Below are positions 46,649-55,850 of a stretch of 64,000 nucleotides of DNA, piece by piece. A program made the position numbers and the translations under genes. Source of the DNA: SZAS-103 sp964640525. Lineage in GTDB: Bacteria > Pseudomonadota > Gammaproteobacteria > Xanthomonadales > Xanthomonadaceae. The stretch is taken from assembly GCA_964640525.1 (NCBI GenBank), contig CAZXGS010000001.1:164440-228439 (forward strand), read 5' to 3'. Numbering within the stretch: the stretch's first letter is position 1; each line of letters opens with the position of its first letter. The notes beneath the pieces were generated by a model. It searched no databases, was not told the DNA's origin, and saw nothing but the letters and a program-made list of their open reading frames with translations.

Positions 46649-49600
46649 ATGCGAACCGATTACGTGTCGTGCGGGAAGGATGCAAGTCAGGCCACGGACC
46701 CGCCCTCGCGCTTCAGGCGCATGCTGACCTCGCTGATCGTGGTCGCGGCGGTGGGGATGAGTGCCGCCGGCGCGGCCGTCGTTCCGCCACCCTCGGCCAC
46801 CTTGTCGCCCTCCGACCCCGATGCCTCCAGCCTGTCCACCCGCACCGGAGCCGACCTGCCGCTGCAAGTGGTCAAGCGCGTCGATGGCCGGGGCATCGTC
46901 GGACAACGCGTCGAGTGGACGGCCACGGGGCCCGGCAAGGTCGAACTTGCACCCGCGCATTCGCTGACCCTGGCCAAATCCACCACCGCCGAGGCCGGTA
47001 CGGCGGGTACCGTTTTCCATGCCAGCGTACCCGGTGATTACGTGGTCACCGCCAGCACCCAGAAGAACCCCGGGTGCACAGGCGCCCGATGCGCGCGCTG
47101 GGTCAGCACCCGCTTCGCGGTCAATGTCGCGCAGGCCGATGCCGCTGCTGCAGGCGGGGCGAGTGACGCCGGCCATGATGGCCATCTGGCCGCCGCTGCG
47201 GCGCTCGTCGGCGGTGCGCTGGCAGTGGTCGCCGCGTCATCCCACGGGTCCGATCGCAACGTCGCCCCGCTTGCACGCGACTTGATTGCCGTTTCCGGTG
47301 ATGGTCAGTCCGCCGGCGCCAACCTGCGCCTGGCCGATCCCCTCACCGTGCGCGCGACCGGTGGTGGAACCAGCGTCCCTGGCGTGCAGGTCAACTGGTC
47401 GGCAAGTGGCGGCGCGGTGCTTTCCGGTTCCACCAGCACCACCGATGGCAACGGCTTGGCCAGCATCCGCGTGAGCAGCGTCGGGCCGGGCCCCGGCCAG
47501 GTGACGATCACCGCCAGTCGCGCCGACCTGCCCAGCGCGACCGTCAAGTTCACCGCGACCATCCTGCAACCCGGATTGACGATCGTGTCCGGAGACGGGC
47601 AAAGCGGGATACCCAACAGCCTGTCCAAACCGCTGGTCGTGGAAGCCCTGCTGGGCTCCGGTCCGCAGCAGGACGTGCCGATCCGTTGGGCGGTCACCGG
47701 CGGTGATGCCACCATCGCGAGCGTGTCCAACAACCAGCGCACCAACGTCAATGGACGCAGCAGCGCGATCGTCGATTTCGGTACCACCCAAGGCCCGGTG
47801 CAGGTCACCGCGACCCGTACCGATGTCGGTCTCAGCCAGACCTTCAGCCTCAATCTGGCGATCAGCCATTCCCTGACCATCGTGGGCGGCAACGCGCAGG
47901 CTGCCTGTCCGTTGCAGGCGCTGCCGCAAGGACTTGCGGTGCGCACACTGACCAACAACGCCCCTGCGGCCGGCGTCACCGTCAACTGGCTCGCCAGCGG
48001 CAGCACGGTGCTGAGCAACGCATCCACGGTGTCCGGTGTCAATGGCATCGCCAGGGTGCGGGTCACGAACATCGGTCGGGTCTACGTCGGCACCCCGACC
48101 TCGGTGACCATCACCGCGAGCCGCGCGGACGATGCGACGGCGACGGCTACCTTCGTCGAACCGATTGCGGCATCGACGATGAGCATCGTCGGCGGAAACA
48201 ATCAGCAGGGTACGGTCGGCGGCGTTTCCGGATGGATGACGGTGGAGCTGCGCGATGGTTGCGGAAATCCGATCGCGAACGAGCCGGTGTCGTGGTCCAT
48301 CTCCCCGGGGGCGGCCACCCTGTCGGCAACCCTGACCAACACCAATGCCGCGGGCCAGGCCCAGGTCCGGGTCAACTACGGCAACCAGCCGCAAACCGTC
48401 ACCGTCCAGGCGTCCGCGCTCGGCGGCACGGTCAACAGTGCGTTCAATGCAAGCGCATCGGCCAGCGGCGGCAACATCGTCGGCGGCAACAACCAGACCG
48501 GGCAGCCTGGCGTTACCCTTCCCACGCCACTTTCGGTCAACGTGCAACCGCCGATCGCCGGCATCCCGGTCAGCTTCGTGGTCACCTCCGGCAGCGCCAC
48601 GGTGATCGGCAGTCCGACCGTGACGGATGCCAGCGGCAACGCGTCCGCCCAACTGCAACTCGGCTTCACGCCCGGGCCGGTCACCGTCAACGCGATCGTC
48701 GGCGGTACCACCATCGCAAGTTTTTCGGCCACGGTCAGCAGTGGCACACCCAGTGGATTGTCGATCGTCTCGGGCAACAACCAACAGATCGCTCCGAGCG
48801 TCGCCTCGCAGCCGCTGGTGGTGCAGTTGACGGCCAACAACTCACCGCTGCAGGGCATGTCCATCGACTGGAGCACCAGCAGCGGGACGCTCTCGGCGAA
48901 TTCGAGCACGACCGACAGCAAGGGCCAGGCCAGCATCACGCTCACGCCTTCCGGAACCGGTCCGATCACGGTCACGGCCACGTTCCCGGGGCAAACCCCG
49001 TATCCGTCGGCGCAGATCACCTTCACCGAGAACACCGCGTTGGCCGCCGAAGTCGCCGTTTCGACCAATGACGCATCGGTCGCCCACGCCCTGGACGACG
49101 CCTGCACGGCCCTGCAGAACATGCCTGATCGGACCTCGCAGCAGCAGGACATGCTCAACCAATGCCTGGCCTTGACCGAAGCCGGCACGGACAATCAGAA
49201 CGCGGTTGCCGAGGCCATCCACCAGATGATCCCGGCGGTTGCCGAAGCACAGACCGCCACGGCCACCAGCGCCACCACGACGCAGTTCAACAACCTGGCC
49301 GGTCGCATGCAGGCGCTGCGCGGCGGCGCCCACGGCGTGTCGTTCGCCGGGCTGGCGTTCGGCAACGACACGGGCAGCCTGAGCCTTGGCGACCTTGGCT
49401 CGGCGCTGCTCGGCGCAGCCGATGACAAGAAGGAAGCCGGCAGCGGCTTCTCCCGTTGGGGCTTCTTCGGTTCCGGCCAGATCCAGCGCCAGAATGCCAG
49501 CGCGCAGGCGGCAACGCCCGGTTACAGCTTCGGCAGCAACGGGGTGACCTTCGGCGTGGACTACCGCGTCAACGACGGACTCGTGGTCGGTGGCGCCCTG

Positions 49601-50335
49601 GGTTACACCCACCAGTCCACCACCCTGGATGCAGGCCAGGGCGACATGTCGATGAACGGCTGGAGCTTCTCCGGCTACGCGACCTGGTACAACAAGTCCG
49701 ACTGGTACATCGACAGCTCGCTGACCTGGAGCAGCAACAATTTCGATGCACGCCGCGCAATCGTCTACGTCCTGCCACTGCCGGGTGGCGCAAGCGCGAT
49801 CGTCAACCAGATTGCCAGTTCATCCTCGGGCGGCAACGACTTCGCCGGCTCGGTGAGCTTCGGTCGGGACTTCCACGACAAGGCGCTGGCTTACGGGTTC
49901 TACGGCAAGCTGCAGTACGACCACTCCAGCTTCGACGGCTTCCAGGAGCGCCTGAACGCCGGTGCGCCAGGCAGCGGCCTGGGCCTGCGGGTCGATGCGC
50001 GTTCGACCACCTCGATCGCCTCGGTGCTGGGCGCGAAGATCGACTACAACATCAGCAAGAACTGGGGCGTGCTGGTGCCGCATGCCGAAGTCGAATGGCA
50101 GCACGAGTTCCGCACCAATCCGAACACCTTTACCGCCTACTTCCTCAACGACCCCACCAACACGCCGATCCTGATCCGCGGCGATGACGCCGACTCCAAC
50201 TTCTTCCGCATCGGTGCCGGCCTGTCGTTCGTGTTCACCCAGGGCCGCTCGGCGTTCCTGTTGTATGATCGCACCGTGGGACAACGAGGCATCACCGCGT
50301 ACAACCTCAGCTTCGGTTTCCGCTTGGAGTTCTGA
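46649..50335 (+). CDS. Second autotransporter with Ig-like (Big_1) domains
   Basis: A 1228-residue surface protein. A hydrophobic signal (LTSLIVVAAVGMSAAGAAV) follows a 24-residue basic leader. Residues ~30-150 form a beta domain, then an Ala/Gly-rich hydrophobic stretch (AAAAALVGGALAVVAASS), six or seven Big_1-type Ig domains (VSGDGQSxGxN, VNWxASG cores), and a C-terminal ~290-residue barrel (SRWGFFGSGQI ... FGFRLEF). The barrel and its preceding linker (FAGLAFGNDTGSLSLGDL) are clearly related to the first autotransporter, but there are no DUF11 repeats. GGGGCGGA precedes ATG 46649. Likely an adhesin or surface stalk. Confidence 0.85.
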   Translation: MRTDYVSCGKDASQATDPPSRFRRMLTSLIVVAAVGMSAAGAAVVPPPSATLSPSDPDASSLSTRTGADLPLQVVKRVDGRGIVGQRVEWTATGPGKVELAPAHSLTLAKSTTAEAGTAGTVFHASVPGDYVVTASTQKNPGCTGARCARWVSTRFAVNVAQADAAAAGGASDAGHDGHLAAAAALVGGALAVVAASSHGSDRNVAPLARDLIAVSGDGQSAGANLRLADPLTVRATGGGTSVPGVQVNWSASGGAVLSGSTSTTDGNGLASIRVSSVGPGPGQVTITASRADLPSATVKFTATILQPGLTIVSGDGQSGIPNSLSKPLVVEALLGSGPQQDVPIRWAVTGGDATIASVSNNQRTNVNGRSSAIVDFGTTQGPVQVTATRTDVGLSQTFSLNLAISHSLTIVGGNAQAACPLQALPQGLAVRTLTNNAPAAGVTVNWLASGSTVLSNASTVSGVNGIARVRVTNIGRVYVGTPTSVTITASRADDATATATFVEPIAASTMSIVGGNNQQGTVGGVSGWMTVELRDGCGNPIANEPVSWSISPGAATLSATLTNTNAAGQAQVRVNYGNQPQTVTVQASALGGTVNSAFNASASASGGNIVGGNNQTGQPGVTLPTPLSVNVQPPIAGIPVSFVVTSGSATVIGSPTVTDASGNASAQLQLGFTPGPVTVNAIVGGTTIASFSATVSSGTPSGLSIVSGNNQQIAPSVASQPLVVQLTANNSPLQGMSIDWSTSSGTLSANSSTTDSKGQASITLTPSGTGPITVTATFPGQTPYPSAQITFTENTALAAEVAVSTNDASVAHALDDACTALQNMPDRTSQQQDMLNQCLALTEAGTDNQNAVAEAIHQMIPAVAEAQTATATSATTTQFNNLAGRMQALRGGAHGVSFAGLAFGNDTGSLSLGDLGSALLGAADDKKEAGSGFSRWGFFGSGQIQRQNASAQAATPGYSFGSNGVTFGVDYRVNDGLVVGGALGYTHQSTTLDAGQGDMSMNGWSFSGYATWYNKSDWYIDSSLTWSSNNFDARRAIVYVLPLPGGASAIVNQIASSSSGGNDFAGSVSFGRDFHDKALAYGFYGKLQYDHSSFDGFQERLNAGAPGSGLGLRVDARSTTSIASVLGAKIDYNISKNWGVLVPHAEVEWQHEFRTNPNTFTAYFLNDPTNTPILIRGDDADSNFFRIGAGLSFVFTQGRSAFLLYDRTVGQRGITAYNLSFGFRLEF

Positions 50336-50498
50336 TGGAGGCTTTCCCCGGTCACCGATGCCGTCCCGCCGTCGGCCGCGCCTCGTTCGGGCCGGTCGTG
50401 CGGTGGGACGTCGCCATGCCAGAATCCGCAGCAGGCAAACCACAGCCAGACCGGCCGGTCCAGGCGAACATGCTCCCTCCGGCGCGCGGGCGCGCTCC

Positions 50499-51200
50499 AT
50501 GATCGAATTCGGCCACCTCAGCCACGTCGGCCTGCGACGGGAGCTCAACGAGGACACGTATTACGGCGATGCCGAGCTTGGGCTTTGGTTGGTCGCCGAC
50601 GGCATGGGCGGACACGAGTTCGGCGAGGTCGCCAGCGCGGTCGCCCGCGAAGCGATCGTGGCCAATATCCGCAAGGGCAAGTCGCTGGTGGATTCGATCC
50701 GGCTCGCGGATGAGGAAATCATCCGCCATTCCAAACTGCGTACCGAGGGCCTGCCGATGGGCACCACGGTGGCGGCCACGCGCCTGGAAGGCTCATCCTA
50801 CGAGGTGGCCTGGGTCGGCGACAGCCGCGTGTACCTGTGGAACGGCCAGTTGCGGCAGCTCTCGCAGGATCATTCCTACGTGCAGGAGTTGATCGACCAG
50901 GGCGCGATCACCGCCGAGCAGGCCCGCAGTCACCCGCACCGAAATGTGGTGACCCAGGCCCTGGGCGTGACCGACCCGGCTCACCTGAAGGTCGAGCGTG
51001 TGGTCGGCGAACTCAAGCCTGGCATGCAGCTTCTGTTGTGCAGCGACGGGCTCACCGAGGAAGTGGACAACGCGGCCATCGGCCGCATCTTGACCCAAGG
51101 CCAGTTCACCGCGCAGGAATGCGTGGACCACCTGATTGCCGCGGCGCTGGATGGCGGCGGCACCGACAACATCACTGTGCTGCTGGTGCGGCAGCTCTGA
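50499..51200 (+). CDS. PP2C-family Ser/Thr protein phosphatase
   Basis: A 233-residue PPM/PP2C phosphatase. Motifs: GLRRELNEDTYYGD (metal-binding Asp and Glu), VADGMGGHEFGEVAS, AWVGDSRVYLW, LLCSDGLTEEV and GGTDNITVLLV at the C-terminus. It removes phosphate from Ser/Thr in a Mn/Mg-dependent way. It converges with the Ser/Thr kinase gene (51339-52880), the usual PrpC/PrkC-type partnership, and lies 163 bp after the second autotransporter. ATG 50499 matches the family start (MIEFGHLSHVGLRR); longer in-frame starts exist but have no conserved sequence. Confidence 0.9.
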   Translation: MIEFGHLSHVGLRRELNEDTYYGDAELGLWLVADGMGGHEFGEVASAVAREAIVANIRKGKSLVDSIRLADEEIIRHSKLRTEGLPMGTTVAATRLEGSSYEVAWVGDSRVYLWNGQLRQLSQDHSYVQELIDQGAITAEQARSHPHRNVVTQALGVTDPAHLKVERVVGELKPGMQLLLCSDGLTEEVDNAAIGRILTQGQFTAQECVDHLIAAALDGGGTDNITVLLVRQL

Positions 51201-51338
51201 CGTTTTGTCGGCCGCATCGGCCGGCTCGCCGCGCGCCGCAGGCATGCTCGGAGCGCAGGGCCGGCAAACTACGCGGCCCGCCGCGCCGGCATCGAATCCA
51301 GATCCACGCCCAGGCGTGCAGGCACCTTCCTTGCCCGA

Positions 51339-52880
51339 CTACTGCCCTCCAGGCGTGATCCCGCGCGACTGGTCGTCGGCGAGCTTCTCTATTGCCTTGA
51401 GCTTGGCATTGCCCGGGTCGGCCTTGAGCCCCATTTCCGCATTTATCTTGCACGCTTCGTACAGTTGCTTGTCGCAGGCACGTTGCGAAAAATTGGCATA
51501 GAACGCGGCAATGTCCTGCAAGCCATTGAGGGCGCGCTGGTTACCGGGCTGCAGTTGGAGCACGGCGTGATACAGATCGTTGGCATTGGCACCCTCGGGG
51601 ATGATCAGGTTGCGACCCAGATCGATCTCGCTGGTGATCCCATGCTTTTTCCATGCATCGGCCTGGTCGAGCATCATCTGCACGTCGCCGCCGTACTGCT
51701 CCTCGATGGTCTTGGGCAGTTGGATCCCCTCGCTTCCACTGGCACTCGCGCCGGCGTCCGCCGTCGTGCCGCTCGCACCCGGCGAACCCATGTGCACCGG
51801 CCCTACCGGCGTGTCCGGAATCACCTTGGCCGGCGGCAACGACGGTGCCGGGCGCACCGCGAACCAGATCCCCACCGCGATCGCCAGCACGCCTGCCCCC
51901 ACGCCCGGCCACAGCCAGCGCGGCAGCCCGGTCTCGCGATTGACGATGCGCGTGCGCTGCGCGGTGGCACCACGCCCCTGCTGGGTGGCGCTGATCCGCG
52001 CCTGGCCCTTGGAGGCGACCTTGCTCAGTGCGGTGGCGCCTTCCGGTGCGGTGGTCAGCAGCGCGTGGACTTCCTCGGCCAGCATCGAACCGGACTGGAC
52101 CCGTTCCGCCGCACTCTTGGCCATCGTGCGATTGATCAACGGCTGCAGCCAGGCGAACTCCGGCGGCAATTGCGGCACCGGCTGGGTGACGTGCATCAGC
52201 GCCACCGTGAAGGGATCGGCCGCCTGATACGGCGGTGCGCCGGTGAGCATCTCGTACAGCATCGTGCCCAGGCTGTACAGGTCGGAGCGGCCGTCCACCG
52301 GTTCGGCGCGGGCCTGTTCGGGGCTCATGTAGTCCGGGGTGCCGATCGAGGCGCCGGCGACCGTCGAACTCGAACTGGAGTCCATCGCCTTGGCGATGCC
52401 GAAATCGGCCAGCACGGCGGTGCCGTCCTTGCGGAACAGGATGTTGCCGGGCTTGACGTCGCGATGGACGAAGCCCTTCTGGTGCGCGAAGTCCAGCCCG
52501 CGCGCCATCTCCACCACGATGTCGAGGATCTCGCCGATCGACAGCCCGCCCTCGGCAATGCGCTCCTTGAGGGTCCCGCCGGGAATGAACTCGGCGGCGA
52601 GGTAATAGACCCCGGCGTGGGTGCCGATGTCGTACACCGTCACCAGATTCGGGTGCTGCAGCTTGGCGGTGATCCGGCCTTCCTTGAGGAAGCGCTCGGT
52701 GAATTCGGAGTTTGCCGCCAGCGCCGGCGCCATCACCTTGAGCGCCACTTCGCGATCCAGCGATTCCTGCACTGCCAGGAACACCGAGGCCATGCCGCCC
52801 TCGCCGATCGGGCGCAGGATCTTGTATCCCGGGATCGCGATATCGACCGATTGCAGCAGGACGGTGGACGATGAACTCAC
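51339..52880 (-). CDS. Ser/Thr protein kinase (PknB/PrkC-like), membrane-anchored
   Basis: A 513-residue Hanks-type kinase. Start is GTG. Residues ~18-280 are the kinase domain: IGEGGMASVF, VALKVM, HRDVKPGNILF, DFGIAKAMD, GTPDYMSPEQ. A single transmembrane helix (LWPGVGAGVLAIAVGIWFAV) near residue 335 is followed by a periplasmic region with a Pro/Ala/Ser-rich linker and a helical TPR-like end (LYHAVLQLQPGNQRALNGLQDIAAFYANFSQRAC, ACKINAEMGLKADPGNAKLKAI). Convergent with the PP2C phosphatase. No PASTA domains. Substrates unknown; the neighbouring surface proteins or the caspase are candidates only by position. Confidence 0.9.
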   Translation of the reverse strand: MSSSSTVLLQSVDIAIPGYKILRPIGEGGMASVFLAVQESLDREVALKVMAPALAANSEFTERFLKEGRITAKLQHPNLVTVYDIGTHAGVYYLAAEFIPGGTLKERIAEGGLSIGEILDIVVEMARGLDFAHQKGFVHRDVKPGNILFRKDGTAVLADFGIAKAMDSSSSSTVAGASIGTPDYMSPEQARAEPVDGRSDLYSLGTMLYEMLTGAPPYQAADPFTVALMHVTQPVPQLPPEFAWLQPLINRTMAKSAAERVQSGSMLAEEVHALLTTAPEGATALSKVASKGQARISATQQGRGATAQRTRIVNRETGLPRWLWPGVGAGVLAIAVGIWFAVRPAPSLPPAKVIPDTPVGPVHMGSPGASGTTADAGASASGSEGIQLPKTIEEQYGGDVQMMLDQADAWKKHGITSEIDLGRNLIIPEGANANDLYHAVLQLQPGNQRALNGLQDIAAFYANFSQRACDKQLYEACKINAEMGLKADPGNAKLKAIEKLADDQSRGITPGGQ

Positions 52881-53054
52881 GCAGATCCTCTGCTGGCTTG
52901 CGAGGTGGGATCGGCAGGCACCGACGGCGGCAGCGACCGGCCGCCATCGGCTTCAACGCGAAGCGCCTGCCGCAGGGGTCAGCCCCTTCGGCCGCGACCG
53001 CCAGCCGATGATGCCGAAAATGCGGCGCAAACGCGACCGTGGCGAGGGATGCCG

Positions 53055-53777
53055 TCAATTGCCAGAACCGGCCTCCACCTCTTCGCGCCACAGCAGCCTG
53101 TCGCCACTGGCCTTGGCGATCCGCACCAGCCGCGCCTCGTGTACGGCCAACTCCTCGGCCGCAGCGCGCAGCACGCGGCGCGGGTGGTCGGCCTGCGGGC
53201 CGGCCGCCGTCGCCACGACCGCCGCCGTCGGCAACGCATCGAACCCCAGGTCGCCCTGCCCTGCGGTCAGGCGCAGGTAGACCTCGGACAACAACTGGGC
53301 GTCGAGCATCGCCCCGTGCAGCGTGCGCTGGGTGTTGTCCACGCCAAGCCGACGGCACAGCGCGTTCAGGCTGTTCTGCTGGCCGGGAAAGCGCTCGCGC
53401 GCCAGCGCCAGGGTATCCAGGATGGTGCAGCGCTCGCCGATGCGCCGGTGGCCCGCGCCCAGCAGCGCCAGTTCGTAGTCGAGAAAGGCGACGTCGAAGG
53501 CGGCGTTGTGGATGATCAACTCGGCGTCATCGATGAAGGCCAGGAAGTCGTCCGCGATTGCCGCAAAGCGCGGCTTGTCGGCGAGGAACTCGGTGGTCAG
53601 CCCGGTGACTTCCACCGCGCCGGCTTCCATTTCACGGTCGGGATTGAGGTAACACTGGAAGCGCTTCCCGCTCGGGCGGCGCTGCACCAGTTCCACGCAG
53701 CCGATCTCGACGATGCGATTGCCTTTCTCCCACGACAACCCGGTGGTCTCGGTATCGAGCACGATCTGGCGGCTCAT
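53055..53777 (-). CDS. dnaQ: DNA polymerase III epsilon subunit (3'-5' exonuclease)
   Basis: A 240-residue DEDDh exonuclease. Exo I VLDTETTGL (metal-binding Asp and Glu), Exo II HNAAFDVAFLDYEL, and Exo III HGAMLDAQLLSEVYL (His and Asp) are all present. It proofreads for the replicative polymerase. The ~60-residue C-terminal part (AEELAVHEARLVRIAKASGDRLLWREE) probably binds the alpha subunit. Start ATG 53777 overlaps the rnhA stop by 4 bp, as in many proteobacteria where these genes are neighbours. Longer open frame upstream is a shadow of rnhA. Confidence 0.93.
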   Translation of the reverse strand: MSRQIVLDTETTGLSWEKGNRIVEIGCVELVQRRPSGKRFQCYLNPDREMEAGAVEVTGLTTEFLADKPRFAAIADDFLAFIDDAELIIHNAAFDVAFLDYELALLGAGHRRIGERCTILDTLALARERFPGQQNSLNALCRRLGVDNTQRTLHGAMLDAQLLSEVYLRLTAGQGDLGFDALPTAAVVATAAGPQADHPRRVLRAAAEELAVHEARLVRIAKASGDRLLWREEVEAGSGN

Positions 53778-54283
53778 CCGCGCACTCCTTGCGCCTGCAC
53801 GCGCTGCGCCTGCGCGCGCGCCAGCGCATCCACGCGCTCGTTGTCGGGGTGGCCGGCATGGCCCTTGACCCACAGCCAGCGCACCCGGTGCCCGGCAGCG
53901 GCGGCATGCAGCATCTGCCACAGGTCCTGGTTCTTCACCGGCTGCCCGCCGGCGGTTTTCCAGCCCCGCCGAATCCAGCCCGGCAGCCATTCGCTGATGC
54001 CCTGCTGGACGTATTTCGAATCGGTATGCAGGGCGACCTCGCAAGGTTGTCGAAGGGCCTGCAATGCCTTGATCGCCGCCATCAGCTCCATCCGGTTGTT
54101 GGTGGTCTGCGGCTCGCCGCCGGCCAATTCCTTCTCGCGGCCTTCATGCCGCAACAAGGCCGCCCAGCCTCCAGGACCCGGATTGCCCAGGCAAGCGCCG
54201 TCGGTGTGAATCTCCACGATTTTGACGTTCACGGTCTTGACGTCCGCGGTGTTCGTCGGCCCGCCCTGCATCGCCCTGCTCAT
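53774..54283 (-). CDS. rnhA: Ribonuclease HI
   Basis: A 169-residue RNase H1. Catalytic residues lie in IHTDGACLGNPGPGGWAAL (Asp), NRMELMAAIKAL (Glu), HTDSKYVQQGI (Asp) and GHAGHPDNERVDALAR (His/Asp). It degrades the RNA strand of RNA-DNA hybrids. The start ATG 54283 overlaps the upstream methyltransferase stop (ATGA), though it makes the N-terminus ~20 residues longer than usual; the internal ATG four codons on is an alternative. dnaQ follows with another ATGA overlap. Confidence 0.93.
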   Translation of the reverse strand: MSRAMQGGPTNTADVKTVNVKIVEIHTDGACLGNPGPGGWAALLRHEGREKELAGGEPQTTNNRMELMAAIKALQALRQPCEVALHTDSKYVQQGISEWLPGWIRRGWKTAGGQPVKNQDLWQMLHAAAAGHRVRWLWVKGHAGHPDNERVDALARAQAQRVQAQGVRG

Positions 54284-55014
54284 CGGTCCACCCGCGTGCG
54301 CGAGGTGCGAATTCGGGTCGAGCCGGCGCTGGCACCGGCACCGATCCTCACCCGCTCGCGCGCGACGCGCAGCGGCGTCAGGCCGACGTCGCGGCGCCGC
54401 GCCTCCAGCAGGAAAGCGCTGCTCAAGCGCGAACCATGCGGCTTGCCTCCGGCCACGTCGATCGCCGCGGTGTGCGGGTCTGCGGACCAGCGCGCGCCCA
54501 TGTAGTGCCAGCCGATCACCTCCAGGCCCAGGCCCGACCACAGCGCCGCCACCGACTGCGGCGACCATGCGCGCAGTCCGCCGAACATCCAGCGCAGCCG
54601 CGCCGGACTCAATGGGTTGAGTCCCAGCACCAGCACAGTGCCCTCCGGTTCGACCAGGCGCGCGCACGCGGCGGCCAGGCCCACGGCGTCGCCTGCGGTT
54701 TCCAGCGCCAGGCCCAAATACACCAGCGCGAAACTGTCCTCGGCGAACGGCAACGCCTCCGGCAGGCAGCGCAGGTCGCCGGCGAGTTCCGCGTCCTCGC
54801 GCCACAAGCGGATGCAGGTGTGCACGTTCGGTGCGGCCAGGTCGAATCCGGGATCGGCCATGGCGTCCACGAACAGGCCAAAACGCCCACCCAGCCGTGC
54901 CACGTCCGCCGCAGCGTCGCGCTTGGCGCAGCGCAACAGGCCGCGCATGGGCGCGCTTTCCAAGCGGGAGAGCGCCGGGTCGGCGGGTTGACGCGGGGAG
55001 CTGGCAGCGGGCAT
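54280..55014 (-). CDS. SAM-dependent methyltransferase-like protein
   Basis: A 244-residue protein with a class I methyltransferase-like fold. Segments: LRCLPEALPFAEDSFALVYLGLALE (the region after the SAM motif), LVEPEGTVLVLGLNPLSPARLRWMF and a C-terminal basic tail. The first glycine-rich SAM motif is poorly conserved, so activity is uncertain. It resembles the methyltransferase found immediately upstream of rnhA in many gammaproteobacteria. Start MPAASSP at 55014. Divergent from gloB, with 56 bp between. Confidence 0.72.
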   Translation of the reverse strand: MPAASSPRQPADPALSRLESAPMRGLLRCAKRDAAADVARLGGRFGLFVDAMADPGFDLAAPNVHTCIRLWREDAELAGDLRCLPEALPFAEDSFALVYLGLALETAGDAVGLAAACARLVEPEGTVLVLGLNPLSPARLRWMFGGLRAWSPQSVAALWSGLGLEVIGWHYMGARWSADPHTAAIDVAGGKPHGSRLSSAFLLEARRRDVGLTPLRVARERVRIGAGASAGSTRIRTSRTRVDR

Positions 55015-55070
55015 GGTGGCGATTTTGCGGGATTCGCCCGCCGCGGTCACCCACCCGAGCGCCGACTTCG

Positions 55071-55850
55071 ATGCCCCAGCCGCACCGCCTGACTGCCCTG
55101 CCCGCCTTGACCGACAACTACATCTGGACGTTGTCCGGGCAGGACGGACGCGCGCTGGTGGTCGATCCAGGGCAAGCCGGGCCGGTGCTGACCGCCATCG
55201 ACGCCGGCTTGCGCCCGGTGGCGATCCTGCTCACCCACCACCACCCCGACCACATCGACGGCGCATCTGCGGTGCTGGAGCGATTCGCGGTCCCGTGCAT
55301 CGCGCCGGTCGATCCGCGCATCGGCTGCGCGAGCCGGCGCGTGTCGGAGGGCGAGGCGTTCGCCATTCCCGAACTGGGACTGGAGTTCACGACCCTGGAA
55401 GTGCACGGTCACACCCGCTCGCACGTGGCCTACCACGGCGCCGGCCTGGTGTTCTGCGGCGACACCTTGTTCAGCCTTGGCTGCGGGCGCCTGTTCGAGG
55501 GCACGCCGGCACAGATGCTGGCCTCGCTGGACAAGCTGGCCGCCTTGCCTGGCGCGACGAAGGTGTGTTGCGGGCACGAATACACCCTGTCCAACGGCGC
55601 CTTCGCGCAGACGGTGGATCCGCACAACGCAGACCTCGCCGCCCGCATCGAGGAAGCGCGCGCTGCGCGCGCGCGTGGCGCGCCGTCGGTACCCAGCACG
55701 CTGGCCAGCGAACTGGCCTGCAATCCGTTCCTGCGGGTGGATGTGCCCGCGGTGCGCGCGGCGGTGGCAAGCCATGCGGGCGTGCCCGAGCTGGATCGCG
55801 TGGAAACCTTCGGCGCCCTGCGCCGCTGGAAGGATGGCTTTGCCGCATGA
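55071..55850 (+). CDS. gloB: Hydroxyacylglutathione hydrolase (glyoxalase II)
   Basis: A 259-residue MBL-fold enzyme. The dinuclear metal site is LLTHHHPDHIDG (THxHxDH pattern), HGHTRSHVAYH and GDTLFSLGCGRLFEGT, with the glyoxalase II C-terminal domain ending FGALRRWKDGF (the arginine/lysine-containing substrate-binding region). It hydrolyses S-lactoylglutathione, the second step of methylglyoxal detoxification. Its stop overlaps the start of the transglycosylase gene (ATGA). ATG 55071 yields the family N-terminus RLTALPALTDNYIWTL. Confidence 0.93.
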   Translation: MPQPHRLTALPALTDNYIWTLSGQDGRALVVDPGQAGPVLTAIDAGLRPVAILLTHHHPDHIDGASAVLERFAVPCIAPVDPRIGCASRRVSEGEAFAIPELGLEFTTLEVHGHTRSHVAYHGAGLVFCGDTLFSLGCGRLFEGTPAQMLASLDKLAALPGATKVCCGHEYTLSNGAFAQTVDPHNADLAARIEEARAARARGAPSVPSTLASELACNPFLRVDVPAVRAAVASHAGVPELDRVETFGALRRWKDGFAA

